Made by a program: the position numbers and the translations under genes. This document shows positions 40,309 to 48,612 of a DNA stretch of 64,000 nucleotides, one piece after another. How positions within the stretch are numbered: the stretch's first letter is position 1; each line of letters begins with the position of its first letter. The stretch covers positions 154,592 through 218,591 of the forward strand of contig NZ_LMMP01000051.1 in the NCBI RefSeq assembly GCF_001422815.1, in the 5' to 3' direction. Origin of the DNA: Methylobacterium sp. Leaf91. Its GTDB lineage: Bacteria; Pseudomonadota; Alphaproteobacteria; Rhizobiales; Beijerinckiaceae. The notes below the pieces were generated by a model. It was given only the letters and a program-made list of their open reading frames with translations, ran no database searches and was not told the DNA's origin.

Positions 40309-42555
40309 ATGCCGGACTCCCCTTCCACCGCCGGCCCGCCTCCTGGCGGGCCGGACGGTTCCGATCCGGCTGAACTGCGCATCGCCGCCGTCGCGGCGGC
40401 GGCGCGCTTTCACGGCATCGACCTCGATCGCACCCGGTTGAGGGAGGAGGGCGTGCCACCCTCAACCGCTGCTTTGGCGGCTTGGCTATCGGAGGCAGGG
40501 CTCTGGGCGCGGGCGGTCAAGCTCTCCTGGCGCCAACTCGCCCAGGCCGCACCCGACCGCCCGGTTGTCGTGCTCTTCACCGATGGAAGCGCCGGCCTGG
40601 TCGTCGCAGCCGATACCAAGCGCGACCTCGCCTGGCTGCGGGATCCGGCTAATCCACGGGGCGAGCCGGTCCCGATGGACGCCCTGCGGCTTTCACAATG
40701 GTGGTCGGGCGAGGCGCTATTGGTTCGGAAGGGACGTGGCGTTGCGCAGGCCGAGGCACCGTTCGGTTTCGCCTCCGTGGCCCGCCTGGTTTTTGGCGAA
40801 CGCGAAATCCTTCGCCACGTCGTGCTGGCATCCCTGGTCCTCAGCGTCCTGGCCATCGTTCCCGCGCTGCTGACCTCCATCGTGCTCGATCGGGTGCTGG
40901 TCTATCAGAGCTGGTCCACCCTGACCCTGGTGGGCGTCATGGTCGGCATCACTGTGCTGTTCGAGGCGCTGCTGACCCATGCTCGAGGCGAAGCGCTACA
41001 GGTTCTGTCTACCCGGATCGACGCACAGCTCAATCTTGCTGTGTTCGAGCGACTCCTGATGTTGCCGCTCGATCATTTCGAGCGGCATCCCACGGGCGAG
41101 ACCAACCACCGCATCGGCCAGATCTTCCGGATTCGCGCGTTTCTGACCGGAAAGTTGATGAGTACCGTCCTCGACGGCACCACGCTGCTGGTGTTGCTGC
41201 CGGTGGTGTTCTGGCTTCAACCCATCCTTGCCGCGATGGTGCTGGCAGCGTCCGGCGTCGTCGCCCTCGTGATCATAGCCTTCATGCCGGCGATGCGCCG
41301 CGCCTATGGCCGGGCGATCGCTGCCGAGGTGCGCAAGAGCGGGCTTCTGGTCGAGACGGTGCAGGGCATCCGGACGGTCAAGTCGCTGGTGCTCGAGCCG
41401 CAACGGCGGGAGGCATGGGACGCCGCCGTCGCCGAGGCTGGCCTCGCGCAGGTTGCGGCGGGCCGGCTCGGCCGCTGGCCGCGCACCCTGACCCTCCCGG
41501 CGGAGCGCTTCATCGATCGCGGGGTCCTGCTGGTTGCCGCCTACCTCGTTCTCGACGGAGTCTCCGGCGTACAGGTCGGTGCGCTCGTCGCCTTCGTCAT
41601 GCTGAGCGGCCGACTCGCGGCGCCCCTCATCGGTTTCGCCCGGCTGCTCGAAGACGTGGAGGAGGTTCGCACATCCGTGCAGCAGGTCGCGCTGGTGCTG
41701 AACAACCCGACCGAGACCGCGGCGATGCAAGGCGGCATCTCACCGCGGATCGCCGGCGCCCTGCGCCTCGAAGGCGTAAGCTTCACCTATCCCGGAGCCC
41801 GTGGACCGGCCCTCGACGGCGTTTCATTCGGAATCCCGGCCGGAACGATGCTCGGTATCGTCGGCCGCTCCGGCTCAGGCAAGAGTACCATTACGCGGCT
41901 TCTCCAGGGGATCAGCCGAGACTATTCCGGAACGGTGCGGGTCGATGGGACCGACCTGCGTGAGATCAACTTGGCGCATCTGCGCCGTTCGTTCGGCATC
42001 GTGCTGCAGGACAACGTACTGTTCCGCGGGACGGTCGCCGACAATATCCTGGCCGGACGTCCCAATCTCACCCTTGAAGACGCCATGGAGGCGGCCCGTC
42101 TCGCGGGAGCGGACGAGTTCATCGAGCGCCTGCCGCAGGGCTACGGCACGTGGATCGAGGAGGGCTCGTCCAATCTGTCCGGGGGCCAGCGTCAGCGTCT
42201 CGCCATCGCGCGAGCCTTGGTCGCCGACCCGCCGGTGCTGATCCTCGACGAAGCCACGAGTGCCCTCGATCCCGAGAGCGAGGCAGTGGTGAACGCCAAC
42301 CTGCAGCGGATCGCCCGCGGTCGCACGATGGTGATCGTGTCGCACCGCCTGTCCTCGCTCCTGGATTGCGACCTCATCGCGGTTCTCGACCAAGGACGCC
42401 TCGTCGATATCGCGCCGCACGACGCGCTGGTCGAGCGATGCGCGATCTACCAGCAGCTCTGGCGTCAGCAAAACCGTTACCTCGCTCGTGAACCCAAGGG
42501 GCGGCCGGTCCAGGCGCCGGCCGATGCCCACGAACTTGTCGCGGCGGAGATCTGA
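40309..42555 (+). CDS. Type I secretion ABC exporter with C39-like domain (HlyB/peptidase-domain type)
   Basis: A 748-residue ABC exporter. Residues ~20-135 resemble a C39-like domain (IAAVAAAARFHGIDLDRTRL, VVLFTDGSAGLVVA) without a catalytic Cys at the expected site, as in HlyB, so it binds rather than cleaves its substrate. Membrane helices span ~165-440 (VLASLVLSVLAIVPALLTSI, HPTGETNHRIGQIFRIRAFL). In the ATPase domain, Walker A is GRSGSGKST (~518), signature LSGGQRQRLAIARAL (~622), Walker B VLILDEATSALD (~643) and H-loop IVSHRL. It lies 61 bases after the giant repeat protein and 1 base before the adaptor; these three make one operon. Confidence 0.9.
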   Translation: MPDSPSTAGPPPGGPDGSDPAELRIAAVAAAARFHGIDLDRTRLREEGVPPSTAALAAWLSEAGLWARAVKLSWRQLAQAAPDRPVVVLFTDGSAGLVVAADTKRDLAWLRDPANPRGEPVPMDALRLSQWWSGEALLVRKGRGVAQAEAPFGFASVARLVFGEREILRHVVLASLVLSVLAIVPALLTSIVLDRVLVYQSWSTLTLVGVMVGITVLFEALLTHARGEALQVLSTRIDAQLNLAVFERLLMLPLDHFERHPTGETNHRIGQIFRIRAFLTGKLMSTVLDGTTLLVLLPVVFWLQPILAAMVLAASGVVALVIIAFMPAMRRAYGRAIAAEVRKSGLLVETVQGIRTVKSLVLEPQRREAWDAAVAEAGLAQVAAGRLGRWPRTLTLPAERFIDRGVLLVAAYLVLDGVSGVQVGALVAFVMLSGRLAAPLIGFARLLEDVEEVRTSVQQVALVLNNPTETAAMQGGISPRIAGALRLEGVSFTYPGARGPALDGVSFGIPAGTMLGIVGRSGSGKSTITRLLQGISRDYSGTVRVDGTDLREINLAHLRRSFGIVLQDNVLFRGTVADNILAGRPNLTLEDAMEAARLAGADEFIERLPQGYGTWIEEGSSNLSGGQRQRLAIARALVADPPVLILDEATSALDPESEAVVNANLQRIARGRTMVIVSHRLSSLLDCDLIAVLDQGRLVDIAPHDALVERCAIYQQLWRQQNRYLAREPKGRPVQAPADAHELVAAEI

Positions 42556-42556
42556 G

Positions 42557-43888
42557 ATGTACGGGTTCCATCGTCAGCCGGACGACGGCGCTGCCGCTCT
42601 CCTCGACTTCGCCGGCCCCAGCCGCGCCCTGGTCACGCTGCCAATGCAGCCGCTGGCGCGCAGCACTACCCTAGTGATCAGTACGCTGATGCTGAGCAGT
42701 CTCGCGGCGCTCGCGTTCATCCCGATCGACAAGGTGGTCACCGGACGCGGCATCGTGGCGGCCCCTAACGGGACGCTCGTGGTGCAGCCGCTGGACACCA
42801 GTATCGTGCGCGCCATCCACGTCGAACCCGGGCAACTGGTTCGCAAGGGCGACATGCTCGCTCAACTCGATCCCACCTTCACCGGCTCGGACCAGTCGAG
42901 CCGGCAGGAGCAGGTCGCGAGCCTGACGGCCCAGATCGAGCGACTCCAGGCGGAGATCGCCGGTCGGCCCTACGCCCCTTCGACGCAGGATCCCGTGCAC
43001 GTGCAGCAGGCCGCCCTCTTCGAAGAACGTGTGGCCGAACACCGCGCGACCCTCGCGCGCTTCGACGCCGAGACCGGCGCGCTTCAGGCGCAATTGCAGC
43101 GGGCGCAGACCGACGTCGCGATCGGCACCAAGCGTCTCGGCATCGCCACCGATCTGGCGAGCCGCCGGGCCGAGTTGCAGCGGCTGCAGGTCGGCAGCCT
43201 GATGAACACGCTGGCGGCCAACGACACACAGGCGCAGATGCAACAATCCCTCGAGGAGGCACAGAGTGCCGTCACGGCGGGACTGAGCGCCCTGGAAGCC
43301 AAAGCCAGCGAACGCGAGGCTTATGCCCGCGGCCGGATCGCCCACAACGAGGCGGACCTGACGTTGCTACAAAGCCGGCTCTCAGGCGCCCAGGCGGCTC
43401 TGGCCAAGGCGAACTTGCGCCAAGGACTGGTCTCCTTGAGGGCACAGGCCGATGCGATCGTGCTGAGTGTCGCCCGTGTTTCCGTCGGGTCGGTGCTGCA
43501 ATCCGGCGCGGAACTGATCACCCTCGTGCCGAACGACGCTCATCTCGAGGTGGAAGCGGCGGTGTCGGGTCGTGATATCGGCTGGGTCCGGCCCGGCCAG
43601 GCCGTGACGGTGAAGTTCGATACTTTGCCGTTCTCGCGCTACGGAACGGCACAGGGAACCGTCCAGGCGATCAGCCCTGCAAGCTTCACCGAGCGCTCGG
43701 ACCCGGCCGCGGCATCCCTGCCGCGGCAGGATAGCACCGAGCCATACTACCGGGTCAGGATTTCCCTCGACCGGACAGCCCTGCACGACGTGCCGGAGGG
43801 GTTTCGGGTGGTATCGGGCATGCCGGTGGCAGCGGATGTCTCTGTGGGCCGACGCACGGTGCTGGACTATCGCTCGGGAGTGGCATAG
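42557..43888 (+). CDS. HlyD-family periplasmic adaptor of type I secretion
   Basis: A 443-residue membrane-fusion protein. Short cytoplasmic N terminus, TM helix ~38-58 (TTLVISTLMLSSLAALAFIP), then lipoyl-like half IDKVVTGRGIVAAPNGTLVV with VEPGQLVRKGDMLAQLDP. A long coiled coil follows (~115-300; QSLEEAQSAVTAGLSALEAK), then a beta barrel (VEAAVSGRDIGWVRPGQAVT) and FRVVSGMPVAADV. Start ATG 42557 comes 1 base after the exporter stop. It links the exporter to an outer-membrane TolC-like channel, which is not in the window. Its last 22 bases overlap the truncated flavoprotein gene on the other strand. Confidence 0.9.
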   Translation: MYGFHRQPDDGAAALLDFAGPSRALVTLPMQPLARSTTLVISTLMLSSLAALAFIPIDKVVTGRGIVAAPNGTLVVQPLDTSIVRAIHVEPGQLVRKGDMLAQLDPTFTGSDQSSRQEQVASLTAQIERLQAEIAGRPYAPSTQDPVHVQQAALFEERVAEHRATLARFDAETGALQAQLQRAQTDVAIGTKRLGIATDLASRRAELQRLQVGSLMNTLAANDTQAQMQQSLEEAQSAVTAGLSALEAKASEREAYARGRIAHNEADLTLLQSRLSGAQAALAKANLRQGLVSLRAQADAIVLSVARVSVGSVLQSGAELITLVPNDAHLEVEAAVSGRDIGWVRPGQAVTVKFDTLPFSRYGTAQGTVQAISPASFTERSDPAAASLPRQDSTEPYYRVRISLDRTALHDVPEGFRVVSGMPVAADVSVGRRTVLDYRSGVA

Positions 43889-44091
43889 CCTGGGATGACG
43901 GCGTTGTTCAGCCCGTCCATTCCCATTGCGATCGCGCCCGAACGCTTCACATTTGCTTTCTCCAGGAGCACGACCCTGGCTTTCGGGTTGCGCAGCTTGG
44001 CCTTCAGGGCTGCCATTGGGCCCGCCGTGCCGCCGCCGATGACCAGGACGTCGCACGCGATCTCCGACGTGGCATCGTGAATCTCATCCAT
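43867..44091 (-). pseudogene. AprA-like FAD flavoprotein, truncated after ~74 codons
   Basis: The frame starts MDEIHDATSEIACDVLVIGG, then GTAGPMAALKAKLRNPKARV, then VLLEKANVKRSGAIAMGMDG. This is the FAD-binding N terminus of adenylylsulfate-reductase-alpha/fumarate-reductase-like flavoproteins, usually over 500 residues long. It stops at 43867, inside the end of the hlyD-type gene on the other strand, so nearly all the catalytic part is gone. Its ATG overlaps the stop of the DUF971 gene by 8 bases, showing an original operon. Such flavoproteins accompany DUF971 proteins in sulfonate loci. Arrival of the secretion cassette probably removed the rest. Confidence 0.75.
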
Positions 44092-44404
44092 GGCCGGCCT
44101 CGGATGTGGTGCTGGCGCCCTCGGCCAGCGTGCGCAGGTAGGACCACGGGAAAATCCCCCGGTCGTGACCGTCGGAGAAGACGAGGTTCACCGCATAGGC
44201 GCCCACCGGCAGGACATCGCGGATCACCAGATCCGCCGTTGGGACCGAGGGGACCGCATCCACGGATGCCCGCACCGAGCCTGCGCTCCGACTTCCCGCC
44301 CTGAGGGTCGCGGCCGACAGGGACGAGACGGTGCCGTCCTCCCACCGGACGTCGAGGCGTCTGGACCCTTTCGTCAGTCTGATCTCGCGTGGGATGTCCA
44401 CCAT
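44084..44404 (-). CDS. DUF971 (gamma-butyrobetaine hydroxylase N-terminal-like) protein
   Basis: A 106-residue DUF971 protein: EIRLTKGSRRLDVRWEDGTV at the start, VIRDVLPVGAYAVNLVFSDG in the middle and HDRGIFPWSYLRTLAEGAST at the end. The conserved W-x-DG and F-SDGHD-x-GIFPW-x-YL motifs are intact. The domain also occurs at the N terminus of gamma-butyrobetaine hydroxylase and in stand-alone Fe-S-associated proteins. Stand-alone members appear in Methylobacterium sulfur loci next to AprA-like flavoproteins, as here. It is coupled to the truncated flavoprotein downstream. Confidence 0.85.
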   Translation of the reverse strand: MVDIPREIRLTKGSRRLDVRWEDGTVSSLSAATLRAGSRSAGSVRASVDAVPSVPTADLVIRDVLPVGAYAVNLVFSDGHDRGIFPWSYLRTLAEGASTTSEAGHG

Positions 44405-44854
44405 CGCCTCCTTCTCGTCGAGCCGAAGGCCAGGGAGACCGGCGGCTCGGAACGGTTAGAGCGGAGGGCGTGCCCGGTTGTTAAGAAACTAATTGCCTCG
44501 GCGGCGAGCCCGGCCTTAAAGCCAAGCCATCACGCCAAGCCTTGCAAGGCGGTTTGCCGCCCAGAGCCTGTCCGTGCCGGCAACGCGAGCGCTGACGTTG
44601 CAAACATCCCCCTTTTCAAGCGGATGAGCATGCGGGCCATGACGTCAAACCGAACGCTGTCCGACGGGCGGTTCCAGGTCCCGCTCGTCAGAGTCGGCGG
44701 CATCGGGAAACCCTGACATCGGGATTTTCCAGAATATCGTTCCCATATTCATCACAACAACGAACGCTCATTCTGCTGCATGAAGGCTATACAGAGGCAT
44801 ACGCAATACGCCTCTGGGTTCATCCGCGGATGCAAGCACTGTAGCGGCCAGCCG
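44405..44854. other. Divergent intergenic region, no gene recognised
   Basis: About 450 bases between the DUF971 gene (minus) and the OsmC gene (plus). It contains an AT-richer part (44720-44770, including attttccagaatatcgttccc) likely to carry the plus-strand promoter. GCCAAGCC occurs twice near 44522-44542. I found no clear operator. Confidence 0.4.
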
Positions 44855-45421
44855 ATGAGCGAAATAGATTTGTATCTCGAAGACAAACGCCGCGCGCTTG
44901 ATTCTCGCCAAGAGCGCGTCCGGCAGGGCAAGGTTTCCGCGGTGCCCCTGACGGCGCGCGCGTCGGTGGAGGGCCGCAGCGGCGTGCGCCGCATCGGAAT
45001 TCGCCGGCACGCGATCGTGTCCGACAGCCAGCCCGACTTCGCGGGGTTCGACCTCGGGCCGAGCTCCCCGGAGCTTCAGCTCGGCGTCCTCGGCTCCTGC
45101 CTCGCCCATACGATCCTGATCCAGGCCGCCCTTCAGGATCTGCCGATCACCTCCCTGGAGGTCGAGGTCGCGGGGACGTTCGACCCGCGGGCGGGCACGG
45201 AGGGCTTCGAGGATATCCCCGTGCATCCGCGGGACCTGACCTACGAGGTACGCCTCGATTCACCGGCCGAACCGTCGACGGTCCAGGCGTTTCGGGCCCG
45301 GGTCGAGAAGGCCTGCCCCATCCTCAATCTGCTTCGCCTGCCACAATCCGTGAGCGGCCGCTTCACCCACACCGCGCCCGGCCATGGGGCGGATGCCACT
45401 CTACAGGAGACGAACCCGTGA
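44855..45421 (+). CDS. OsmC-family protein
   Basis: A 188-residue OsmC/Ohr-fold protein (from ATG 44855): RRALDSRQERVRQGKVSAVP, HAIVSDSQPDFAGFDLGPSS, the conserved helix with the family Cys, LGVLGSCLAHTILIQAALQD, and VEKACPILNLL with the second Cys (resolving position). OsmC proteins reduce hydroperoxides through two Cys residues, and both are present. The gene overlaps the start of the sulfonate-binding protein by 4 bases (GTGA), so it belongs to the sulfur operon. In-frame upstream start 44780 is possible but lacks a ribosome site. A second OsmC gene occurs at 48609. Confidence 0.85.
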   Translation: MSEIDLYLEDKRRALDSRQERVRQGKVSAVPLTARASVEGRSGVRRIGIRRHAIVSDSQPDFAGFDLGPSSPELQLGVLGSCLAHTILIQAALQDLPITSLEVEVAGTFDPRAGTEGFEDIPVHPRDLTYEVRLDSPAEPSTVQAFRARVEKACPILNLLRLPQSVSGRFTHTAPGHGADATLQETNP

Positions 45422-46380
45422 CGATGACCCGACGCCGTGTGCCGGCCTTGCTTCTTGCCCTCGGAACGGGCCTCGCGGCCTTTACTGGGGCGGTCGCCGA
45501 TGAGAGCGCACCCAAGGACTTCCGCATCGGCTATCAGAAGATCGGCCTTATCGTCGTCGCACGCCAGCAGGGCGTGATCGAGAAGCGCTTGGCGTCCCAG
45601 GGCACAAAGGTACAGTGGGTCGAGTTCCAGGCGGGACCACCCCTGCTCGAAGCTTTGAGCGCAGGCAGCATCGACTTCGGCTATACCGGCGACGCGCCAC
45701 CGATCTTCAATCAGGCTGCGGGCGGCAATCTCGTTTATGTCGCCGCCTCGGCGCCCTCGGGAGACGGAGAGGCGATCCTGGTCAAGGAGGATTCACCGAT
45801 CCGCTCGGTTGCCGACCTCAAGGGCAAGAAGATCGCGTTCGGACGTGGCACCTCTGCGCACAACCTTCTCATCGCCGCTCTTGAGAAAGCTGGCCTGACC
45901 TTCGCCGACATCACGCCGGCCTACCTGACGCCGGCCGATGCCGGCTCGGCCTTCGCCAACGACAGCGTCGACGCCTGGTCGATCTGGGACCCTTACTTTG
46001 CTGTCGCGCAGGCGCGGAGCAAGACACGAGTTCTTGCCACCTCGGGCCAGACCCTCGACGTGTCCGCCTATTTCCTGGCGAACAAGACCTTCGCCGACAA
46101 GCATCCGGGCGTCGTGGTCAGCGCCCTGTCGGCACTCTCCGAGGCGGCGGCCTGGGCCGAAGGACATCGCGACGAAGTGGCCCAAGCGCTAGCGACCGTG
46201 ACCGGTATTCCCTTTGCGATCCAGAAGACGGCTGCGGACCGAACGCAGTTCGGTGTGCGGCCACTTTCCGACCCGATCCTTGCGAACCAACAGGCGACGG
46301 CGGACCGGTTCCATCGCCTCGGCCTGATTCCCCGCGCCATCCAGGTCCGTGACGCCGTATGGACACCGCCTCGCACCTGA
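45418..46380 (+). CDS. ssuA: Aliphatic sulfonate ABC importer binding protein
   Basis: A 320-residue exported protein. The signal peptide is MTMTRRRVPALLLALGTGLA, then AFTGAVADE. The mature start is FRIGYQKIGLIVVARQQGVI, and SsuA motifs follow: VEFQAGPPLLEALSAGSIDF, GYTGDAPPIFNQAAGGNLVY, AFGRGTSAHNLLIAALEKAG and DAWSIWDPYFA. It binds aliphatic sulfonates in the periplasm. Start GTG 45418 overlaps the osmC stop. An intact ATPase and permease do not follow directly; instead there are pseudogenes, so it may depend on the SsuB/SsuC-like genes of the operon at 49169-52028. Confidence 0.9.
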   Translation: MTMTRRRVPALLLALGTGLAAFTGAVADESAPKDFRIGYQKIGLIVVARQQGVIEKRLASQGTKVQWVEFQAGPPLLEALSAGSIDFGYTGDAPPIFNQAAGGNLVYVAASAPSGDGEAILVKEDSPIRSVADLKGKKIAFGRGTSAHNLLIAALEKAGLTFADITPAYLTPADAGSAFANDSVDAWSIWDPYFAVAQARSKTRVLATSGQTLDVSAYFLANKTFADKHPGVVVSALSALSEAAAWAEGHRDEVAQALATVTGIPFAIQKTAADRTQFGVRPLSDPILANQQATADRFHRLGLIPRAIQVRDAVWTPPRT

Positions 46381-46688
46381 ACGCGGCTGCCTCGGTCTGT
46401 TGCAGAGTTGAATCGCCTTTAGAACGCCCGATGAGACGAATACGACGTCGTTCGGCTTTCGTCCGAAAACTGAGTTGCCGGAAGAACCGCCCGGCATTAG
46501 ACGAACAGATGTCGGTATCGATCTTGCTACCCCGTAGAAAAACCATCTACTAAATCGAATTAATATAGTATTCAGTCGATCTTATTGTAGTGTAGCTGAT
46601 GAGTACATTGTTCAATACGCGGACATCGTGGCTTGGCGGGACAGCTCGGCTGTCTTGGCCTTCGGCGTGTGTGATTGGGGGCGGCGGA

Positions 46689-47265
46689 ATGGTGTTAAGA
46701 AATATGCGAGGCGTCGCAGGTGTGATGCTAGCGCTCGCGGTAAGTCCGGTATGCGCAGAGCCCGAGCGGCAAGACGGGACCCTGACCGCGATCGTCCAGC
46801 CAGAGCCGGTGATCCTGACCGCGGCGGTCAGTTCAGCCGCTCCAACCGGGGTGGTAAGCGGGACAATTTTCGACGGGCTCGTCGACTACGACCGCGACCT
46901 CAAGCCGATTCCGGCTCTCGCCACGGCCTGGGAGACTGCACGCGACGGGCTCAGTCTGACCCTGCACCTGCGCTCCGGCGTGAGCTGGCACGACGGCCAG
47001 CCTTTCACGGCGGCGGACGTTAAATGGACCCTCGAGAACGTCTGGACCAAGATCCATCCGCGCGACCAGATCAGCTTTGGCCCAGATCACCTTTGGTAAG
47101 GTGACGACCGTCGAGACGCCCGATCCGCTTACCGTGATCCTGCGCCTCAGCCAGCCCTCGCCTGCGATCCTATCGTCCCTCAATAGCAATGGCGCGCAGG
47201 TGCTTCCCAAGCACCTCTATGAGGGCACGGACGTGCTCTCGAACCCTTACAATAAAAAGCCGGTC
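46689..47265 (+). pseudogene. Peptide/nickel-type (SBP_bac_5) binding protein, frameshifted N-terminal remnant
   Basis: The N-terminal part reads MVLRNMRGVAGVMLALAVSP, VCAEPERQDGTLTAIVQPEP, then FDGLVDYDRDLKPIPALATA and WHDGQPFTAADVKWTLENVW: a signal peptide and the first lobe of family-5 binding proteins. After KIHPR the frame is lost at a 16-base near-tandem duplication (CCAGATCAGCTTTGG at 47066-47080, CCAGATCACCTTTGG at 47082-47096). Homology resumes in another frame with ITFGKVTTVETPDPLTVILR, then LSQPSPAILSSLNSNGAQVL and SNPYNKKPVGTG near 47270. The remaining ~350 residues are missing. Clearly inactive. Confidence 0.8.
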
Positions 47266-47283
47266 GGCACGGGTCACTCCTTG

Positions 47284-47510
47284 ATGCTGCCGTGGGATAC
47301 CTGTCGCTCCCGCTGTTTCTCCTGATCTAGGAAGCCGTGTCGCAGGCGGGCATCGTCAACACCGTGCTTTTCCCGCCGCCGACCGTCGTGGCGCAGGCGC
47401 TGCACGAATGGCTGATCTCTGGTGAACTGCCGTCGGACCTAGCCGCGAGCCTTGCGCGGGTTCCTGTGGGCTTCCTGCTGGGATCCATCCGGCCGCACCT
47501 GTCGAGCACC
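47284..47510 (+). pseudogene. SsuC/TauC-type ABC permease N-terminal remnant
   Basis: Plus-strand translation reads VGYLSLPLFLLI, stop, EAVSQAGIVNTVLFPPPTVV, then AQALHEWLISGELPSDLAAS and LARVPVGFLLG. This is the N-terminal ~65 residues of sulfonate/taurine-type permeases (WE-x-xS-x-xGIVN...PPP-x-V). The conserved Trp before Glu is a TAG stop here, a single-base change from TGG. The gene ends abruptly after GFLLGS near 47490. It is fused directly to the binding-protein remnant upstream, which indicates a deletion between the two. Confidence 0.75.
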
Positions 47511-47529
47511 GCGCGTTGACAAGCAGCCG

Positions 47530-48612
47530 TCACCCGCCCGCGAGTTCCCGCGTGATGTGCTTCACCGAGGGCGTGACGATGGCCACGAACTGCGCCTCAC
47601 GCAGTCGCCGGAAGGGTTCGGAGCCTTCGAGATACCCGCGCGCGCCGAACTGAAGCATGGCGGCTTGCGCCGCCTCCAGGGCGAGCCAGGAAATGTCGAG
47701 GCGTAGGCGCAGGGTCTCGCGGAACGCGCCCGCCGCCGGGTCGGCATGGCGTTCGGCCGCGTGCACGAACCGCGTCCACAGGTCGGCCGCCCGCGCGTCG
47801 ATCCCCTCGGCCCCAAGAGGAAGCGCCGCGCCGTCCCGGCTGCCCCGGCCATCCGCGCGCATCAGCGCGGCGACGCCACGGGCGAGCCCCAGTCCCATGC
47901 CGGCCTGGAGTAGAACGAAGCCGTTGCGGATGCGGGGGACGAAGGCCGCGGCGTCAGGGGCGATCACGTCGTCGTCAGGCACGAAGGCGTCGCGGACCAT
48001 CACCGTGTAGGTCCCGGTGCCTTCGAGGGCTACGAAGCGGGCATTGGCTGCGATGGCAACCCCTTCCTGGCCTGCCGCGAACACCGCCATGACACGGCGG
48101 CCGTCGTCCAGGGCGAAGATGCTGGCGAACGGGTGGTCGGGGCCGAGATTGGAGACCCAGGGCAAGCGCCCGCGCACCCTGTAGCCGCCTGGCACCCGTC
48201 GACCCGTGAGGGCGAGGGGCTCGATGCCGGCGAACGCCTTCATCGGATTAGACAGTCCGGTGCCGCCGAGGCGTACGCCGTTGGCGATGTCGGCCAGATG
48301 GCGGTCGCGGGCAAGCGCATCGCCATGGGCGAGGTACCAGGCAAGGGCGTCCTGGCACCAGACGCAGAAGGCCGTCGACAGGCAGGTGGCCCCCACCGCC
48401 GCCATCGCTTCCACGGCTCGGATCAGTCCCTCGGGTGTACCCTGCGTGTGGTGGGCATAGGCACCGGCTGCGCCGAGGCCGCGCAGCACGCCGTCTGGAT
48501 AGAGCCCCCCGTCGATCGCACCGACGATCGGCGCGAGCTCGTCACGCACGACGCCGGCGACGTCCCGAGGGACTTCGGGAAGCGCCGCGGGGCGGGCGAG
48601 GGCCGCGCTCAT
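47530..48612 (-). CDS. Acyl-CoA-dehydrogenase-family protein, SfnC/DszC-like
   Basis: A 360-residue acyl-CoA dehydrogenase-fold flavoprotein: helical N-terminal domain (GVLRGLGAAGAYAHHTQGTP), beta domain (GGTGLSNPMKAFAGIEPLAL, GYRVRGRLPWVSNLGPDHPF) and C-terminal helical domain (ARGYLEGSEPFRRLREAQFV). A catalytic Glu is not obvious at the usual place, which fits monooxygenase-like relatives. In sulfur-scavenging loci such proteins (SfnC, DszC type) work with reduced flavin rather than in fatty-acid oxidation. The start overlaps the osmC stop by 4 bases (ATGA). Last gene of the leftward operon. Confidence 0.75.
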   Translation of the reverse strand: MSAALARPAALPEVPRDVAGVVRDELAPIVGAIDGGLYPDGVLRGLGAAGAYAHHTQGTPEGLIRAVEAMAAVGATCLSTAFCVWCQDALAWYLAHGDALARDRHLADIANGVRLGGTGLSNPMKAFAGIEPLALTGRRVPGGYRVRGRLPWVSNLGPDHPFASIFALDDGRRVMAVFAAGQEGVAIAANARFVALEGTGTYTVMVRDAFVPDDDVIAPDAAAFVPRIRNGFVLLQAGMGLGLARGVAALMRADGRGSRDGAALPLGAEGIDARAADLWTRFVHAAERHADPAAGAFRETLRLRLDISWLALEAAQAAMLQFGARGYLEGSEPFRRLREAQFVAIVTPSVKHITRELAGG

